DNA from: Gemmatimonadota bacterium
GTDB taxonomy: Bacteria > Latescibacterota > UBA2968 > UBA8231
Reading direction: 5' to 3'
Length of the DNA stretch: 64,000 bases
Assembly: GCA_018660835.1 (NCBI GenBank)
Contig: JABJJN010000003.1
Location: 1 to 64,000, forward strand
Of the stretch, positions 41,660 through 51,255 are shown in pieces. The notes under the pieces were generated by a model. That model was not told the origin of the DNA. It saw only the letters and a list, made by a program, of their open reading frames with translations, and did no database searches. A program made the translations under genes and the position numbers. How positions within the stretch are numbered: position 1 is the first letter of the stretch; every line of letters starts with the position of its first letter.

Positions 41660-43366
41660 TTACTGCAGAGCGGCGAGGATCTCATCTGCGTTGGCAACGA
41701 TCTTGCCGAAATTGGCGGCAAAGGTGAAGAAATCGTCGATTCCGACCAAGCCATCCGGATCGGACCCCGCTGTGCGACCTATGAGGTCAAACTTGGAGTC
41801 GAAATCGGCGTCAGCGGTGACGGTACCGAACTTTGCGGCGAAGGCGAAGAAATCATTGATCCCGACCTGGCCACTGGAAGCGAGTGTAAACCAACCAAGG
41901 ACAGGATTGCCGTCGGCGTCTTCAGGCTGCAACACAACCGTTTCGGAGTTGTCAACAACCGACGTCACAGGTGCGATGTCCGTAATCACGTTGGTCGTTG
42001 CCGTGTCGGCGATGACAGCTTCGAGGGTAGCCACGGCCTCTGCGGCAGTGGGCTCACCTTCGGTCGTTGTCGTCTGAGTGATCGTGAAGTTGACGATCAC
42101 CGAACCCTCGGTGAGGACAACATCGATGAAGCGAGAGATGGGAATACCGAGCGCTTCGGCGAGCGCTGCGATGATCTGATCTCTGAGAGCGTCGATGTCA
42201 ACCTGGTCGGTAGGAAAGGCCCTGTTGAAAGCCATTGCGACCTTCGTGACAGGAGTCGCGATCACACCTGGACCTTCAGGTGCGTCGGTACCACGACCGC
42301 TCACTTCAATGTCAGTGCTTGTCGCATTGGCATCATTGCTGGTGATCGTGATGGTTGCCGTGTAGGTGGCGACTGCGCCCGGGGCAAACGTCACAGCGAC
42401 AGATTGAGTACCGGCGGCGCCGAGTGAATAACTACCGTCAGCGGAGATGGTGAAGGCATCGTCCCCGGAGATCGTTATTGCACCTTCAAGAGTCGGACCA
42501 CCGACATTGCTGATGACGATGTTCCGAGCACGTGTGTCGCCGACAACCGTGGGAGCAAACGAGACGCTCGCGGGCGTGACATCAAGCGCAGGAAGTCCGA
42601 CACCATCGACAATCTCGGCGACCGTCGCATAGTTGGTCTCGCGATTGTCAGGATCGTTCGTGCGCACCGTCACGGAACCGGCATAGATCGCATTGATGTT
42701 CAGAACTGCGGCGGCGTCGAAACTGACGTCCACAGAGGCCGACTCACCAGGTGCTACGGTGATCGTCGCTTCAGAGGCACTGAAGCCATCGCCGTCGACT
42801 GTGATCGTCGCCGTCAGAACCGCACCCGCGTCCGTGGCGTTGTTGGCAATATCTATGGTCTGGCTGACTACCGCGTCGGCGTCGACGACTCCGTAGTCAC
42901 CGTCAGGAACAGTGATGGCAGCTGCCGGAGGTGGACCAAGAGAAACGATGGCACCCTCAGAATCGGCGCTCTCATTTCCGGCGGCATCCACGGCGGTCAC
43001 CGTGTAGACGATGCTGGTGCCGATTGCTTCAAGGTCGACAAACATCATTTCGCCTGCCCGAACCGTACCGGCAAACTCACCATCGCGATAGATGTTGTAA
43101 GCAGCGACGTCGTTGACGTTGCTGAAGCTGCCGCCCGAAGTAAAGTCGGATCCCGTCGGTGACTGGCGGACGAAATCAGAAGCCGAGAGGGCCCAAGAGA
43201 TTTCGACACCGGCTGTTCCGGGAAATCCGGTTACATCAGTAACTGTCGCTGGAGCACGCTCGTCCGTCGCTGCAACAGCGCCAGATGTCGTAGCTGCCAG
43301 GACGGGTGAAGCCATGATGGACCCAATGGCTACGAGAGCGAAGAGCATCCCTTTGCCTCTCGACAT
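41660..43366 (-). CDS. Secreted protein with Fn3, ASH-like and dockerin-like domains (paralogue 2)
   Basis: A protein of about 568 residues from the ATG at 43366 (AGGAGG 9 bases upstream). The signal peptide (LFALVAIGSIMASPVLA) is clear. It carries an Fn3-like domain (ASDFVRQSPTGSDF, ending VYTVTAVDAAGNES), two ASH/Hydin-type beta domains (VNVRTNDP-like and VSFAPTVVGD, TYTATITITSNDA), the module seen in the neighbour (LGIPISRFIDVVL, then TEGSVIVNFTI) and the same dockerin-like end (GINDFFAFAAKFG, GIDDFFTFAANFG). The two genes are adjacent on the same strand, each with its own terminator, so they are tandem paralogues. A surface or matrix role is inferred. Confidence 0.75.
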   Translation of the reverse strand: MSRGKGMLFALVAIGSIMASPVLAATTSGAVAATDERAPATVTDVTGFPGTAGVEISWALSASDFVRQSPTGSDFTSGGSFSNVNDVAAYNIYRDGEFAGTVRAGEMMFVDLEAIGTSIVYTVTAVDAAGNESADSEGAIVSLGPPPAAAITVPDGDYGVVDADAVVSQTIDIANNATDAGAVLTATITVDGDGFSASEATITVAPGESASVDVSFDAAAVLNINAIYAGSVTVRTNDPDNRETNYATVAEIVDGVGLPALDVTPASVSFAPTVVGDTRARNIVISNVGGPTLEGAITISGDDAFTISADGSYSLGAAGTQSVAVTFAPGAVATYTATITITSNDANATSTDIEVSGRGTDAPEGPGVIATPVTKVAMAFNRAFPTDQVDIDALRDQIIAALAEALGIPISRFIDVVLTEGSVIVNFTITQTTTTEGEPTAAEAVATLEAVIADTATTNVITDIAPVTSVVDNSETVVLQPEDADGNPVLGWFTLASSGQVGINDFFAFAAKFGTVTADADFDSKFDLIGRTAGSDPDGLVGIDDFFTFAANFGKIVANADEILAALQ

Positions 43367-44026
43367 ATCCTCAATCCTCCTCATCAATTCACACGATCTC
43401 GAAGTCGAAGTCGTTATTTGCTTGTGAGCTAGAAATGTTCGCCTGATTGTCTTGTTGAAGTGCTGTTTGGTCTTATACACATAAAATGCATACCGCCTAG
43501 GAAACTGTGTGTTTGCCAGTGATAGGGCAAGGGAGGCGACGTGAGGGTCGACATCCAGACACACTAATCCTTACGGAACTATAGAAGCGTCGTAAAGTTA
43601 GGGCAATGAAAGGCCAAGTCAAGCAAATTCTAGCGTCCTACAGGAGAGGAAACGGGGTAGCGGGCAATGGACCGCTCCCATGCATTCCTCTGCGAATGCC
43701 TCTGCAAATGCACAATTTGAACAACTCATCCATCACGCTTATTTACAGTAACTTACAGGCGTTTTGAGCAAATGTGCTTACCGTGGTGATCACGGCCCCA
43801 AGTCAACAAGATACACAAGCACGCCGCTGCAATATGTGATCCTGCACACCGGCCCGTAATGATCTCAGGTGCGCCCCACCCTCCACAACCCCTTGTACCA
43901 GGCAACTGCGTCTTACCACCATATCTGGACAGAGCGACAGCACATAATTCGGCAACTTGCCGCTGGCGCTCCGCAACGTAGTTTTTCAGGTCCGTTCCTC
44001 TCCCCCAACCGACCTGCCCACTATTC
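43367..44026. other. Divergent gap upstream of dnaG
   Basis: 660 bases between the dockerin-like gene and dnaG, running in opposite directions. Short frames are present but lack ribosome-binding sites. It should carry both promoters. I see no riboswitch or repeat I can name. Confidence 0.5.
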
Positions 44027-45868
44027 ATGGCCCGCATTCCGGAAGAAACCCTCGAGCGAGTCCGTGACTCCTCTGACATCGTCGACGTCGTCGGGGCACA
44101 TGTGGAATTGCGTCAGCGAGGCAACAACTGGTCCGGTCTTTGCCCATTCCACGACGAGAAGACTCCGTCCTTCAACGTCAATGCACAGCGGCAGATCTAC
44201 CACTGCTTTGGCTGTGGAGTAGGGGGCGATGTGTTCAAATTCGTCCAGGAGATAGATCGGGTCAGCTTCATGGAGGCTGTCACCTTCCTCGCCGAACGTG
44301 CTGGCATCGACCTGCCAAAGCAGCAGGGCCATGGTGAAGAGGATCGACTCGATCCGCTCTTCCGCGCTCATGACCTGGCGACCAAATATTACCACCACAT
44401 GATCCGCCAACCGGAAGGCGAACCGGCCCTGGCTTATTTGCGAGGACGCGGCCTCAGTGACGAGGTCATCGATCACGAGCAACTCGGCTTCGCACCGGCG
44501 GGCTGGACGAGCTTCCTCGAAGTCGCGGGCCGTCGTCAGTTTTCCCCTGAGATTCTGTCGCAGTCCGGCCTGGTGTCTCCCAGCAGACGTGGCCAGGGCC
44601 ATTACGATCGCTTTCGGCAGCGCATCATCTTCCCCATCAGCAATCTCTCTGGCAGGGTCATCGCCTTTGGTGCCCGATCGATGTCTGATGAGGACCAGCC
44701 GAAGTATCTGAATTCACCGGAAACACCGATCTATTCCAAGAGCCGCGTGCTCTATGGTCTGAGCCGATCCCGTGAACCGATTCGACGCAGCAAGACAGCC
44801 CTCGTCGTCGAGGGATACATGGATGTGCTCAGCCTCGTACAGGCAAGTGTCGACAATGTTGTTGCCGCTTCCGGCACGGCACTCACCGCCGACCAGGCAC
44901 AACTTCTAGCGCGTTATGCGGATCGCGTGGTGCTGATCTTTGATGGGGACGCCGCCGGTTCCAATGCGGCGGTCCGCGGCATCGACATTCTGCTGAAAAC
45001 CGACCTGGATGTTCGCGTCGTCACCCTGCCCGACGGACAAGACCCGGATTCGCTCGTGCGCGAATCCGGCAAAGAAGCCCTCGATCAGCTCGTCAACGCG
45101 GCGCCCGCCGCCCTCGACGTCTATCTCGATCACATGGTGGCGACGATGGACGTGACCTCTGTGCAGGGACGCAGACGCGCCATCGAACAGCTCTTGCCTT
45201 TGCTCGGCGACACGACAGAAACAGTCAAGCAAGACCTGATGCTACGGCGTGTGTCGCAGCGATTTGGCGTCGGCGAGACGGCCCTGCGCCAGGAAGTTCA
45301 GCAATCGATCGCACAGCGTGCCACGAGCGACAAGCGGCAGCGTCAACGACAGCAGCCGGCGCCCGCCATGGTCGATCCAACGCCACCGATTCAGCAATTC
45401 CTGCCACCGCCAACGCCGGCGCATCGACTCGAACGACAGTTCGCCGCCCTGCTACTGCAAGTTCCACAATACATCGGCCCCACGATGCAACGGCTGGCGG
45501 CGGACGAATTCACAGATCCCTTTGTGATTCGCCTGGTGGATCTTCTGAAAGACCGTTTCGGCAATGTCGATCGCATCGATGTACCCGCCCTGGTGAGCGA
45601 ACTTGGCGACGACCCACTAGGTCAACTGGTGGCGACGTGTGCACTGGAAGAATTCGATGAGGCACAGGAACGCCAGCTCTGGCGTGATCACCTGATTCAT
45701 CTTCGTCGCGAGAGCCTGACACGGCAGATCGACGACACGACGAGGCGCCTGCGACAAGCACAGGAGGCGGGCCTCGAAAACGAGGTGCGATCCCTCAATG
45801 CCCATGTGCGCGAGCTGATCAACAGTCGCACGGCGCTGACGGATCCACCGAATCAGGAAGCCAACTGA
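44027..45868 (+). CDS. dnaG: DNA primase
   Basis: A 613-residue DnaG that makes RNA primers for lagging-strand synthesis. The CHC2 zinc finger is at residues ~40-65 (GLCPFHDEKTPSF, then YHCFGCGVGGD). The catalytic core includes IARARKM-like FGARSMSDEDQPKYLNS and the Toprim Glu in LVVEGYMDVLSL and Asp pair in LIFDGDAAG. The C-terminal helicase-binding part (~450-610) is helical and Gln/Arg-rich before it. The start at 44027 fits the conserved IPEETLERVRDSSDI opening. rpoD, the usual neighbour, is absent; two tRNA genes follow instead. Confidence 0.96.
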   Translation: MARIPEETLERVRDSSDIVDVVGAHVELRQRGNNWSGLCPFHDEKTPSFNVNAQRQIYHCFGCGVGGDVFKFVQEIDRVSFMEAVTFLAERAGIDLPKQQGHGEEDRLDPLFRAHDLATKYYHHMIRQPEGEPALAYLRGRGLSDEVIDHEQLGFAPAGWTSFLEVAGRRQFSPEILSQSGLVSPSRRGQGHYDRFRQRIIFPISNLSGRVIAFGARSMSDEDQPKYLNSPETPIYSKSRVLYGLSRSREPIRRSKTALVVEGYMDVLSLVQASVDNVVAASGTALTADQAQLLARYADRVVLIFDGDAAGSNAAVRGIDILLKTDLDVRVVTLPDGQDPDSLVRESGKEALDQLVNAAPAALDVYLDHMVATMDVTSVQGRRRAIEQLLPLLGDTTETVKQDLMLRRVSQRFGVGETALRQEVQQSIAQRATSDKRQRQRQQPAPAMVDPTPPIQQFLPPPTPAHRLERQFAALLLQVPQYIGPTMQRLAADEFTDPFVIRLVDLLKDRFGNVDRIDVPALVSELGDDPLGQLVATCALEEFDEAQERQLWRDHLIHLRRESLTRQIDDTTRRLRQAQEAGLENEVRSLNAHVRELINSRTALTDPPNQEAN

Positions 45869-45945
45869 TTTCTGTGTCTTGACCGTGATCGTTCAGGCGC
45901 TGATGTTTTGATTCTGCGGTGAGCAGCACCAGCAAAGCGTACGAA

Positions 45946-46022
45946 GGGCCTATAGCTCAGTTGGTTAGAGCGCCGGACTCATAATCCGTTGGTCCCAGGT
46001 TCGAGTCCTGGTGGGCCCACCA
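45946..46022 (+). tRNA. tRNA with anticodon CAT (Met or Ile2)
   Basis: A full cloverleaf of 77 bases with encoded CCA. The acceptor GGGCCTA pairs with TGGGCCC, the D-arm is AGCTCAGTTGGTTAGAGC, the anticodon loop CTCATAA carries CAT and the T-arm is CAGG-TTCGAGT-CCTG. CAT may read Met or, if lysidine-modified, Ile; sequence alone does not settle this. Confidence 0.93.
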
Positions 46023-46050
46023 TTCGAAGCAGTCTTCACGATTGCGCGAA

Positions 46051-46127
46051 GGGCGATTAGCTCAGTTGGTTAGAGCGCCGGTTTCACATACCGGAGGTCG
46101 CTGGTTCAAATCCAGCATCGCCCACCA
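46051..46127 (+). tRNA. tRNA-Val (CAC)
   Basis: A full cloverleaf with encoded CCA. The acceptor GGGCGAT pairs with ATCGCCC, the stem CCGGT/ACCGG carries loop TTCACAT with anticodon CAC, and the T-arm is CTGG-TTCAAAT-CCAG. Its 3' end (ATCGCCCACCA) resembles the tRNA-Val fragments at 22740 and 26511. Confidence 0.95.
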
Positions 46128-46138
46128 TTCGCCTTTTC

Positions 46139-46170
46139 ACCCCGGCCGACTGTCGCGACCGGGGTTTTTT
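46139..46170 (+). terminator. Terminator of the tRNA pair
   Basis: ACCCCGG pairs with CCGGGGT, followed by six T. It lies 11 bases after the tRNA-Val. The stretch to 46404 has only a doubtful short frame with a hydrophobic start (46216). Confidence 0.75.
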
Positions 46171-46404
46171 CGTCTCCCACGGCGAATCCTCCACCTGAGT
46201 CTGCTCATCTCTACAATGCACAGATCGACCATGATCAGTGGGGCAGCGGCCGCTATCCTCTGTGCAACCGTTTCCGGTGTACAGGCCACCGGGAGTGTGG
46301 AGCCCTCCAGCAGAGGTGGCCGCTGTCCCTTCTTGACATGCATCCTGCGGGGGCCGACGATAGCTTCTCGACCAACATGATGCCCCTCTCCGGAGCCTGT
46401 TCCT

Positions 46405-47670
46405 ATGTCAGACGGCAAGTCTGGACCCTTCTACGTCCTCGCCGTTTGTGCGATCGCCGCGCTCACTGCATGTGATCGCCCTGCAACTGAACCGGTACCC
46501 GCCGCTACAGAGAGTCAGCCCGTCGAAGCAACAGCCGACCTGCTGACGCTTCTCGAACGCGCCGGTGGCGCACTTGGCACGGGACAGGCGACGCTGGCAA
46601 CCGACTTCGCCCGCGAGGGACTGGGCCTCGACTCGACCCATGCAGAGCTCAACAACCTTCTCGCCACTGCCCTGGCCATTCAGGGGCAGAATGGCGACGC
46701 CATTGAGGCCGCTCAACGGGCCCTTCGGCATCATCCAGACTACGCCCTGGCGCACTTGAATCTTGGCGGGATTTACTTTCGCCTGCAGCAATTCGAGGAC
46801 GCCGAAATGCACTTGTTGCGTGCCGTCGAACTGGACTCGACTCAGCCTTCGATGCATCGACGACTGGCCGATCTCTATCGAACCATCCAGCGTCCAGAAA
46901 AGGCCGTCGAAGCGATCCGACGTGCAAGCGATCTCCTGCCTCAGGAAGCGACCTTCGCCTACCTGCTGGGCATGTCCCATGAACAGGCGGGTGCCGTCGC
47001 TCAGGCGCTAGAAGCCTACCAGCTCGCAACCGAACTCGATCCAAGCATGGTCGAAGCATGGGAGCGGATCCGCGTCGTCGGCGAACAGATTGATACAGAA
47101 CTGGTCGCCACCGCCTCTGCGAGCCTCGAGAAATTCCATGCCCTCGATCCACAGACGGCGACACAATTCGGCCACCTGCGACAGGCGATCCTGTCCTCAC
47201 CAGAGGATCCAGCGAACCACTACCGTCTGGGGGCATTTCTCCTCAAGCAATCCCTGTGGGAAGCAGCCCTCAACAAGCTGCAACGTGCCGCCCACCTGCA
47301 GCCAGATGATGCCCGCTTGCTCAATCACATTGGTGGTCTGTTGATCCGTAGCGAACAATTGGACGATGCCCTGCGCTTTTACCTGCAGGCCGCTGATGTC
47401 GATCCAGAGGACGCGACGGCGTTGTTAAATGCCGGATCCGTGTTCGCCATGCAGGGCAAGACCCAACAAGCATTGCCCTTGTATAAACGGGCCCTTGAGC
47501 GCGCACCGGAAAATCCGCAAATACACTATTACTACGGCATCACGCTCAGCAGCGCCGGCAAACACGAGGAAGCACGACAGATCCTGCAAACCGGGCTGGA
47601 GCTGGCTGGCGACGGTCAGTTCACTGAGATGATCCAAGAGAGTCTCAATACGATTCCCGAGGACGGGTGA
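46405..47670 (+). CDS. TPR-repeat lipoprotein
   Basis: A 421-residue lipoprotein: signal peptide with lipobox (AVCAIAALTAC, Cys near residue 23). Ten or so tetratricopeptide repeats follow (ALAHLNLGGIYFRLQQFEDA, HRRLADLYRTIQRPEKAVEA, HYYYGITLSSAGKHEEA), forming a superhelical scaffold. It should sit in the envelope and bind partner proteins. It overlaps the next gene (GTGA), which is a second TPR lipoprotein, and is co-directional with transketolase genes. TPR scaffolds of this type often support secretion or polysaccharide export. Confidence 0.85.
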   Translation: MSDGKSGPFYVLAVCAIAALTACDRPATEPVPAATESQPVEATADLLTLLERAGGALGTGQATLATDFAREGLGLDSTHAELNNLLATALAIQGQNGDAIEAAQRALRHHPDYALAHLNLGGIYFRLQQFEDAEMHLLRAVELDSTQPSMHRRLADLYRTIQRPEKAVEAIRRASDLLPQEATFAYLLGMSHEQAGAVAQALEAYQLATELDPSMVEAWERIRVVGEQIDTELVATASASLEKFHALDPQTATQFGHLRQAILSSPEDPANHYRLGAFLLKQSLWEAALNKLQRAAHLQPDDARLLNHIGGLLIRSEQLDDALRFYLQAADVDPEDATALLNAGSVFAMQGKTQQALPLYKRALERAPENPQIHYYYGITLSSAGKHEEARQILQTGLELAGDGQFTEMIQESLNTIPEDG

Positions 47671-48440
47671 AACACCGATCTCTAGCCGCCGCTCTTTTGA
47701 CGGTAGTACTCGCCTGGAACTGCACGCCGGAACCGGAGCCAGACACCGGGCTGGTCACATGGTCGGCACAGATGGAGGCAGCGCGCGGTGCCCTAGAAGG
47801 CAAGGATCTCGCAGCGGCTCAGCTTCACTACGAGGCGGCAGCAGATCTGGCTCGGGCAGACGGCAGACTGAGACTGGTGGTTCGCTCGCTGGAAGGGCTC
47901 GCCCATCAAGCAGCGGGTCGTGGCGACCTCGCCGCAGCGGACAGCTTGTTTCAGTCGATCCTCGCGCTGCAACTGGACAGCCTGCGCACGACCGGCGTCG
48001 CCGCCGATGATCTGCTGACGACGCTCGGTACGTTGGGGGATATCTGCCTGCGTACGAAGCAGCTGGATCGTGCCGACGCATATTTTTCACAGCTCATGTC
48101 GCTTGCTGACGATGGCTGGATCGATTTGACGCCACAGCGCCAACATCTGTCACTCGTGCTTGCTGGCCAGGCGCGTGTTCTGCTTGCGCAAGGTGACAGT
48201 ATGGCTGCATCAGCCATGGGTGCACGCGCGACAGGACTGCGTCAGTATGCCCAGGCCTACGGCTTGTATGTGGGACAGAAATACAGCGAAGCAGAAACAC
48301 AATTTCGCAGCGTTTTGGACTACCAACGACAACTGCAGGGGCCAGATCATCCCGATGTGGCTCGCACCGTCAATGATCTTGCGCATGTCCTCGACCTGCT
48401 TGGGCGCAGCGAAGAGGCCAGCGCTTTGAGGCAGCAATAA
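47667..48440 (+). CDS. TPR-repeat lipoprotein 2
   Basis: A 257-residue protein from a GTG overlapping the upstream TGA (GTGA). The lipobox (LLTVVLAWNC) puts the Cys near residue 19. TPR-like helical pairs follow (AAAQLHYEAAADLARADG, LLTTLGTLGDICLRTKQLDR, VARTVNDLAHVLDLLGRSEE), some of the kinesin-light-chain type. It is translationally coupled to its TPR neighbour, so the two are likely partners. The transketolase N-terminal subunit starts 4 bases after the stop. Confidence 0.8.
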   Translation: MKHRSLAAALLTVVLAWNCTPEPEPDTGLVTWSAQMEAARGALEGKDLAAAQLHYEAAADLARADGRLRLVVRSLEGLAHQAAGRGDLAAADSLFQSILALQLDSLRTTGVAADDLLTTLGTLGDICLRTKQLDRADAYFSQLMSLADDGWIDLTPQRQHLSLVLAGQARVLLAQGDSMAASAMGARATGLRQYAQAYGLYVGQKYSEAETQFRSVLDYQRQLQGPDHPDVARTVNDLAHVLDLLGRSEEASALRQQ

Positions 48441-48443
48441 CCA

Positions 48444-49319
48444 ATGGACTCAACCATTCTATCCGTCGAACGCCATCGGCAGTTGCGTCAGACGGCCATC
48501 CAGATTCGCCGCGGCGTCGTCGAGTCCGTACACCATGCTGGCGCCGGCCACCTGGGTGGCCCCATGTCGGCGACAGAGCTCCTGACAGCGCTGTATTTCG
48601 AAGTGATGAACATCGATCCACAGCAACCTGACGATCCAGGTCGAGATCGCTTCATCCTGTCAAAGGGGCATTGTTCCATCGGCTTGTATGCGACCCTTGC
48701 GGCACGGGGATATTTCCCGGAAGAGGAGCTCAAGACATTCGATGCCGTGGACTCCCGGCTTCAGGGTCATCCGGACATGTCCGTCCTGCCGGGAATCGAT
48801 ATGTCCACCGGTTCGCTGGGCCAGGGCCTGTCACCAGGTATTGGCATGGCACTGGCCGCCAGAATTCAGCGGCACGACTACCACACGTGGGTCATGCTGG
48901 GTGACGGCGATTCCCAGGAAGGCCAGGTGTGGGAAGCTGCCTTCGTCGCCCAACGCTATGGACTCGACAATCTGACGGCGATCCTCGACCTGAATGGCCT
49001 GCAGCAATTCGGCTGGGCAACGGGTGCCGGGTATGAAAGCGATGCCCGTCAACCACCACAGGACAATCCGGCGCAACGTTGGGCTGCTTTCGGCTGGCAC
49101 GTGCTCGAAATCGATGGCCATGACTTCGAGCAGATTCTCACTGCCTGTCGTAGTGCCCGTGCATACACCGAGGGCCCCACGCTCATCATTGCGCGAACGG
49201 TGAAGGGCAAGGGCATCTCCTATATGGAGAATGACTACAGCTGGCATTCGAAGCCGGTGACAGATGAGGATCTGCGCGTCGCCCGCGAGGAACTTGCGCA
49301 ACAGGAGGCCGCCCTATGA
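48444..49319 (+). CDS. Transketolase, N-terminal subunit
   Basis: A 291-residue thiamine-diphosphate-binding half of a split transketolase. The diphosphate motif GDGDSQEGQVWEAAFVAQRY, then LTAILDLNG, is intact. GHLGGPMSATELLTALYF, FILSKGHCS and the STGSLGQGLSPGIGMA loop are typical. With its partner it shuttles two-carbon units between sugar phosphates in the pentose pathway. The C-terminal half overlaps it by 4 bases (ATGA), so the subunits are made together. Split transketolases are common in archaea and many bacteria. Confidence 0.93.
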   Translation: MDSTILSVERHRQLRQTAIQIRRGVVESVHHAGAGHLGGPMSATELLTALYFEVMNIDPQQPDDPGRDRFILSKGHCSIGLYATLAARGYFPEEELKTFDAVDSRLQGHPDMSVLPGIDMSTGSLGQGLSPGIGMALAARIQRHDYHTWVMLGDGDSQEGQVWEAAFVAQRYGLDNLTAILDLNGLQQFGWATGAGYESDARQPPQDNPAQRWAAFGWHVLEIDGHDFEQILTACRSARAYTEGPTLIIARTVKGKGISYMENDYSWHSKPVTDEDLRVAREELAQQEAAL

Positions 49320-50305
49320 ACCCCTCCTACGAGATTCGCCCTGAACGGGTCGCCCAGCGCGACGTCTTCGGAACGACCCTGGTCGAACTGATCGACCAGG
49401 ACCCGCGTGTGTTTGTCCTTGATGGGGACCTGGCCAATTCGACGAAAGCCGATATCGTCGCCCGCCAGCGCCCCGAGCACTTTCTGCAAATGGGGATCGC
49501 CGAACAGAACATGATGGGCGTCGCCGCCGGCATGGCCTCCTGCGGCCTGATCCCATGGTTGTCGAGTTTCGCCGTGTTTCTGGTGAATCGCGATCTGGAT
49601 CAGGTGCGCGTCGTCGTCGCTCAACCTGGTTTGAATGTGAAGATCGCTGGTAGCTACACGGGTTTGCTGACGGGCAAGACGGGCAAGACCCATCAAGACA
49701 TATCCGACATCAGCGTCATGCGAGCCATGCCGGGAATGACGGTACTGGTACCGGCAGATGGCGTGGAAACGCATTCGGCCATGATCGCCGCAAGCGCTCA
49801 CGAGGGTCCCGTGTATCTACGGCTCACGCGCGACCCCCAGCCGCTGATCTTCGATGCTGCACACGAAAATGACCCGGACCATGGATTCAGGATCGGCAAG
49901 GCGCGTATCCTGCGAGAAGGCGATGACATCACCTTTATCGCGACGGGTGAGCAGAGCGTTCGCGCCCTGCAGGCGGCGCAATTGCTCGACGCGGATGGCA
50001 TCTCAGCCTATGTGCTGCATGTGCCCACCATCAAACCACTCGATGTGGACGCCATCATCGCCGCGGCGCATACAGGAATGGTCATCACCGGTGAAGATCA
50101 CACAATCATCGGCGGTCTCGGTAGCGCCGTTGCCGAGACTCTTTCAGAGCATCTGCCGACGCGCATTCTACGCATGGGGATCGACGACGTCTTCGGTGAG
50201 TCCGCCGAAAACGACGATCTACTGGAGAAACACCAGCTTACGCCATATCACATGGCTGCTGCTGCGAAGAGAATGCTGGGGGCCACCGGATCTTCTCACC
50301 CATGA
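49316..50305 (+). CDS. Transketolase, C-terminal subunit
   Basis: A 329-residue partner half with the pyrimidine-binding domain (FVLDGDLANSTKADIVARQ, EHFLQMGIAEQNMMGVAAGM with its Glu) and the C-terminal domain (VITGEDHTIIGGLGSAVAE). DXPS-type enzymes share this layout, but the two-gene split and the N-terminal partner point to transketolase. It is coupled to the N-terminal subunit and followed by a strong terminator, so the operon ends here. Confidence 0.93.
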   Translation: MNPSYEIRPERVAQRDVFGTTLVELIDQDPRVFVLDGDLANSTKADIVARQRPEHFLQMGIAEQNMMGVAAGMASCGLIPWLSSFAVFLVNRDLDQVRVVVAQPGLNVKIAGSYTGLLTGKTGKTHQDISDISVMRAMPGMTVLVPADGVETHSAMIAASAHEGPVYLRLTRDPQPLIFDAAHENDPDHGFRIGKARILREGDDITFIATGEQSVRALQAAQLLDADGISAYVLHVPTIKPLDVDAIIAAAHTGMVITGEDHTIIGGLGSAVAETLSEHLPTRILRMGIDDVFGESAENDDLLEKHQLTPYHMAAAAKRMLGATGSSHP

Positions 50306-50384
50306 GTTCAGGGTTGCCGACTGCTCGACCTGCATCTATGTTCTCTGGTCATGGACGAGGGCTTTTTTTGATCCGCCCTGCATG

Positions 50385-50416
50385 AAAAAGTGCACCCTGC
50401 GGTGCACTTTTCTTTT
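50385..50416 (+). terminator. Terminator of the transketolase operon
   Basis: AAAAGTGCACC pairs with GGTGCACTTTT, followed by CTTTT; 80 bases after the stop. Confidence 0.85.
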
Positions 50417-50466
50417 GGCGTGATGATCCGAGCCAAGTCCCCCGCTACCAGCACGGGAGAGAGCGA

Positions 50467-51183
50467 GTGTCCTTGAAGGACGGATTGATGCAGTTGTTGC
50501 AGGTGCAGGAGGTCGATCTTGAGCTCCGCAGTCTCGAGGAGGCCAAGAGCGAATACCCCTCCGAAATCACCCAACGTCAGGCAGAAATCGAGCGCGCCGA
50601 AGGTTCCCTGAAGGAACTGACGGAACGACTCGCAGAGTCCGAACGGGGTCAGCGTCATTACGAGCGCGAGTTGGAGGAGGCCAAAGACCAGCTGAAGAAG
50701 CTGGAAGCACGCTTCTCCGAGGTGAAGACCAATCGAGAATATGATGCGCTGCAGATCGAAGTCGAGGCGGCAAAGGCGAAGATGTCGGAGTACGAGTCGC
50801 AGATTCTCGAACTCATCGAGAGTTCCGAAAAGACCCGCGAGCAGGTTGACCTAGAAAAAGTAGATGCCGATGAAGTGCGTCAGGATCAACAGACGCACAT
50901 CGACGACCTGCAGGCCAAGCTCGATTCCATCCAGGGCGAGGTCGACAGTATTCAGACACGTCGTGCGAAAGCAGCCAAGGGCCTTGAGCCCAGCCTGCTG
51001 CGCCAATATGAGACGGTCAAACGGCTTCGTGGTCTCACGGTAGCCGCTGTGCGCAAGGGCTCATGTGGCTCTTGTTATCGACAGTTGCCGGCACAGATGA
51101 AGAGCATTGTTCGCCGTGCTCAAGAGGTCATCATCTGTGAGAGTTGTGGTGCAATCATCGTCTGGGATGATGAGTCGGCCTAG
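50467..51183 (+). CDS. Coiled-coil protein with C4 zinc ribbon (DUF164-like)
   Basis: A 238-residue protein. Residues ~10-180 are an almost unbroken coiled coil (LEARFSEVKTNREYDALQIE is a typical stretch). The C-terminal ~50 residues form a four-Cys zinc ribbon (KGSCGSCYRQLP and VIICESCGAI). The family is widespread and is thought to bind nucleic acid or help folding or secretion, without a firm function. The GTG/TTG-like region before 50467 has AGAGAGCGAGTGTCC; the frame begins at the GTG at 50467. It is directly upstream of the RNase P RNA. Confidence 0.85.
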   Translation: MSLKDGLMQLLQVQEVDLELRSLEEAKSEYPSEITQRQAEIERAEGSLKELTERLAESERGQRHYERELEEAKDQLKKLEARFSEVKTNREYDALQIEVEAAKAKMSEYESQILELIESSEKTREQVDLEKVDADEVRQDQQTHIDDLQAKLDSIQGEVDSIQTRRAKAAKGLEPSLLRQYETVKRLRGLTVAAVRKGSCGSCYRQLPAQMKSIVRRAQEVIICESCGAIIVWDDESA

Positions 51184-51189
51184 GCGCTG

Positions 51190-51240
51190 CAGTGCCACTT
51201 GAACTGCAGTGCCACTTGAACTGCAGTGCCACTTGAACTG
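51190..51240 (+). repeat. Three perfect tandem copies of a 17-mer upstream of rnpB
   Basis: CAGTGCCACTTGAACTG is repeated exactly at 51190, 51207 and 51224. It contains TTGAAC, similar to a -35 box, at 17-base intervals. It ends 15 bases before the RNase P RNA. Confidence 0.85.
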
Positions 51241-51255
51241 AAGTACGATAGAACT

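Noticed and set aside
43753..44079. 108-codon minus-strand frame upstream of dnaG
   Set aside because: Overlaps the dnaG start, no ribosome-binding site and biased composition.
46216..46380. 54-codon frame with a hydrophobic start upstream of the TPR lipoprotein
   Set aside because: No ribosome-binding site and no family; it lies in the likely promoter region.
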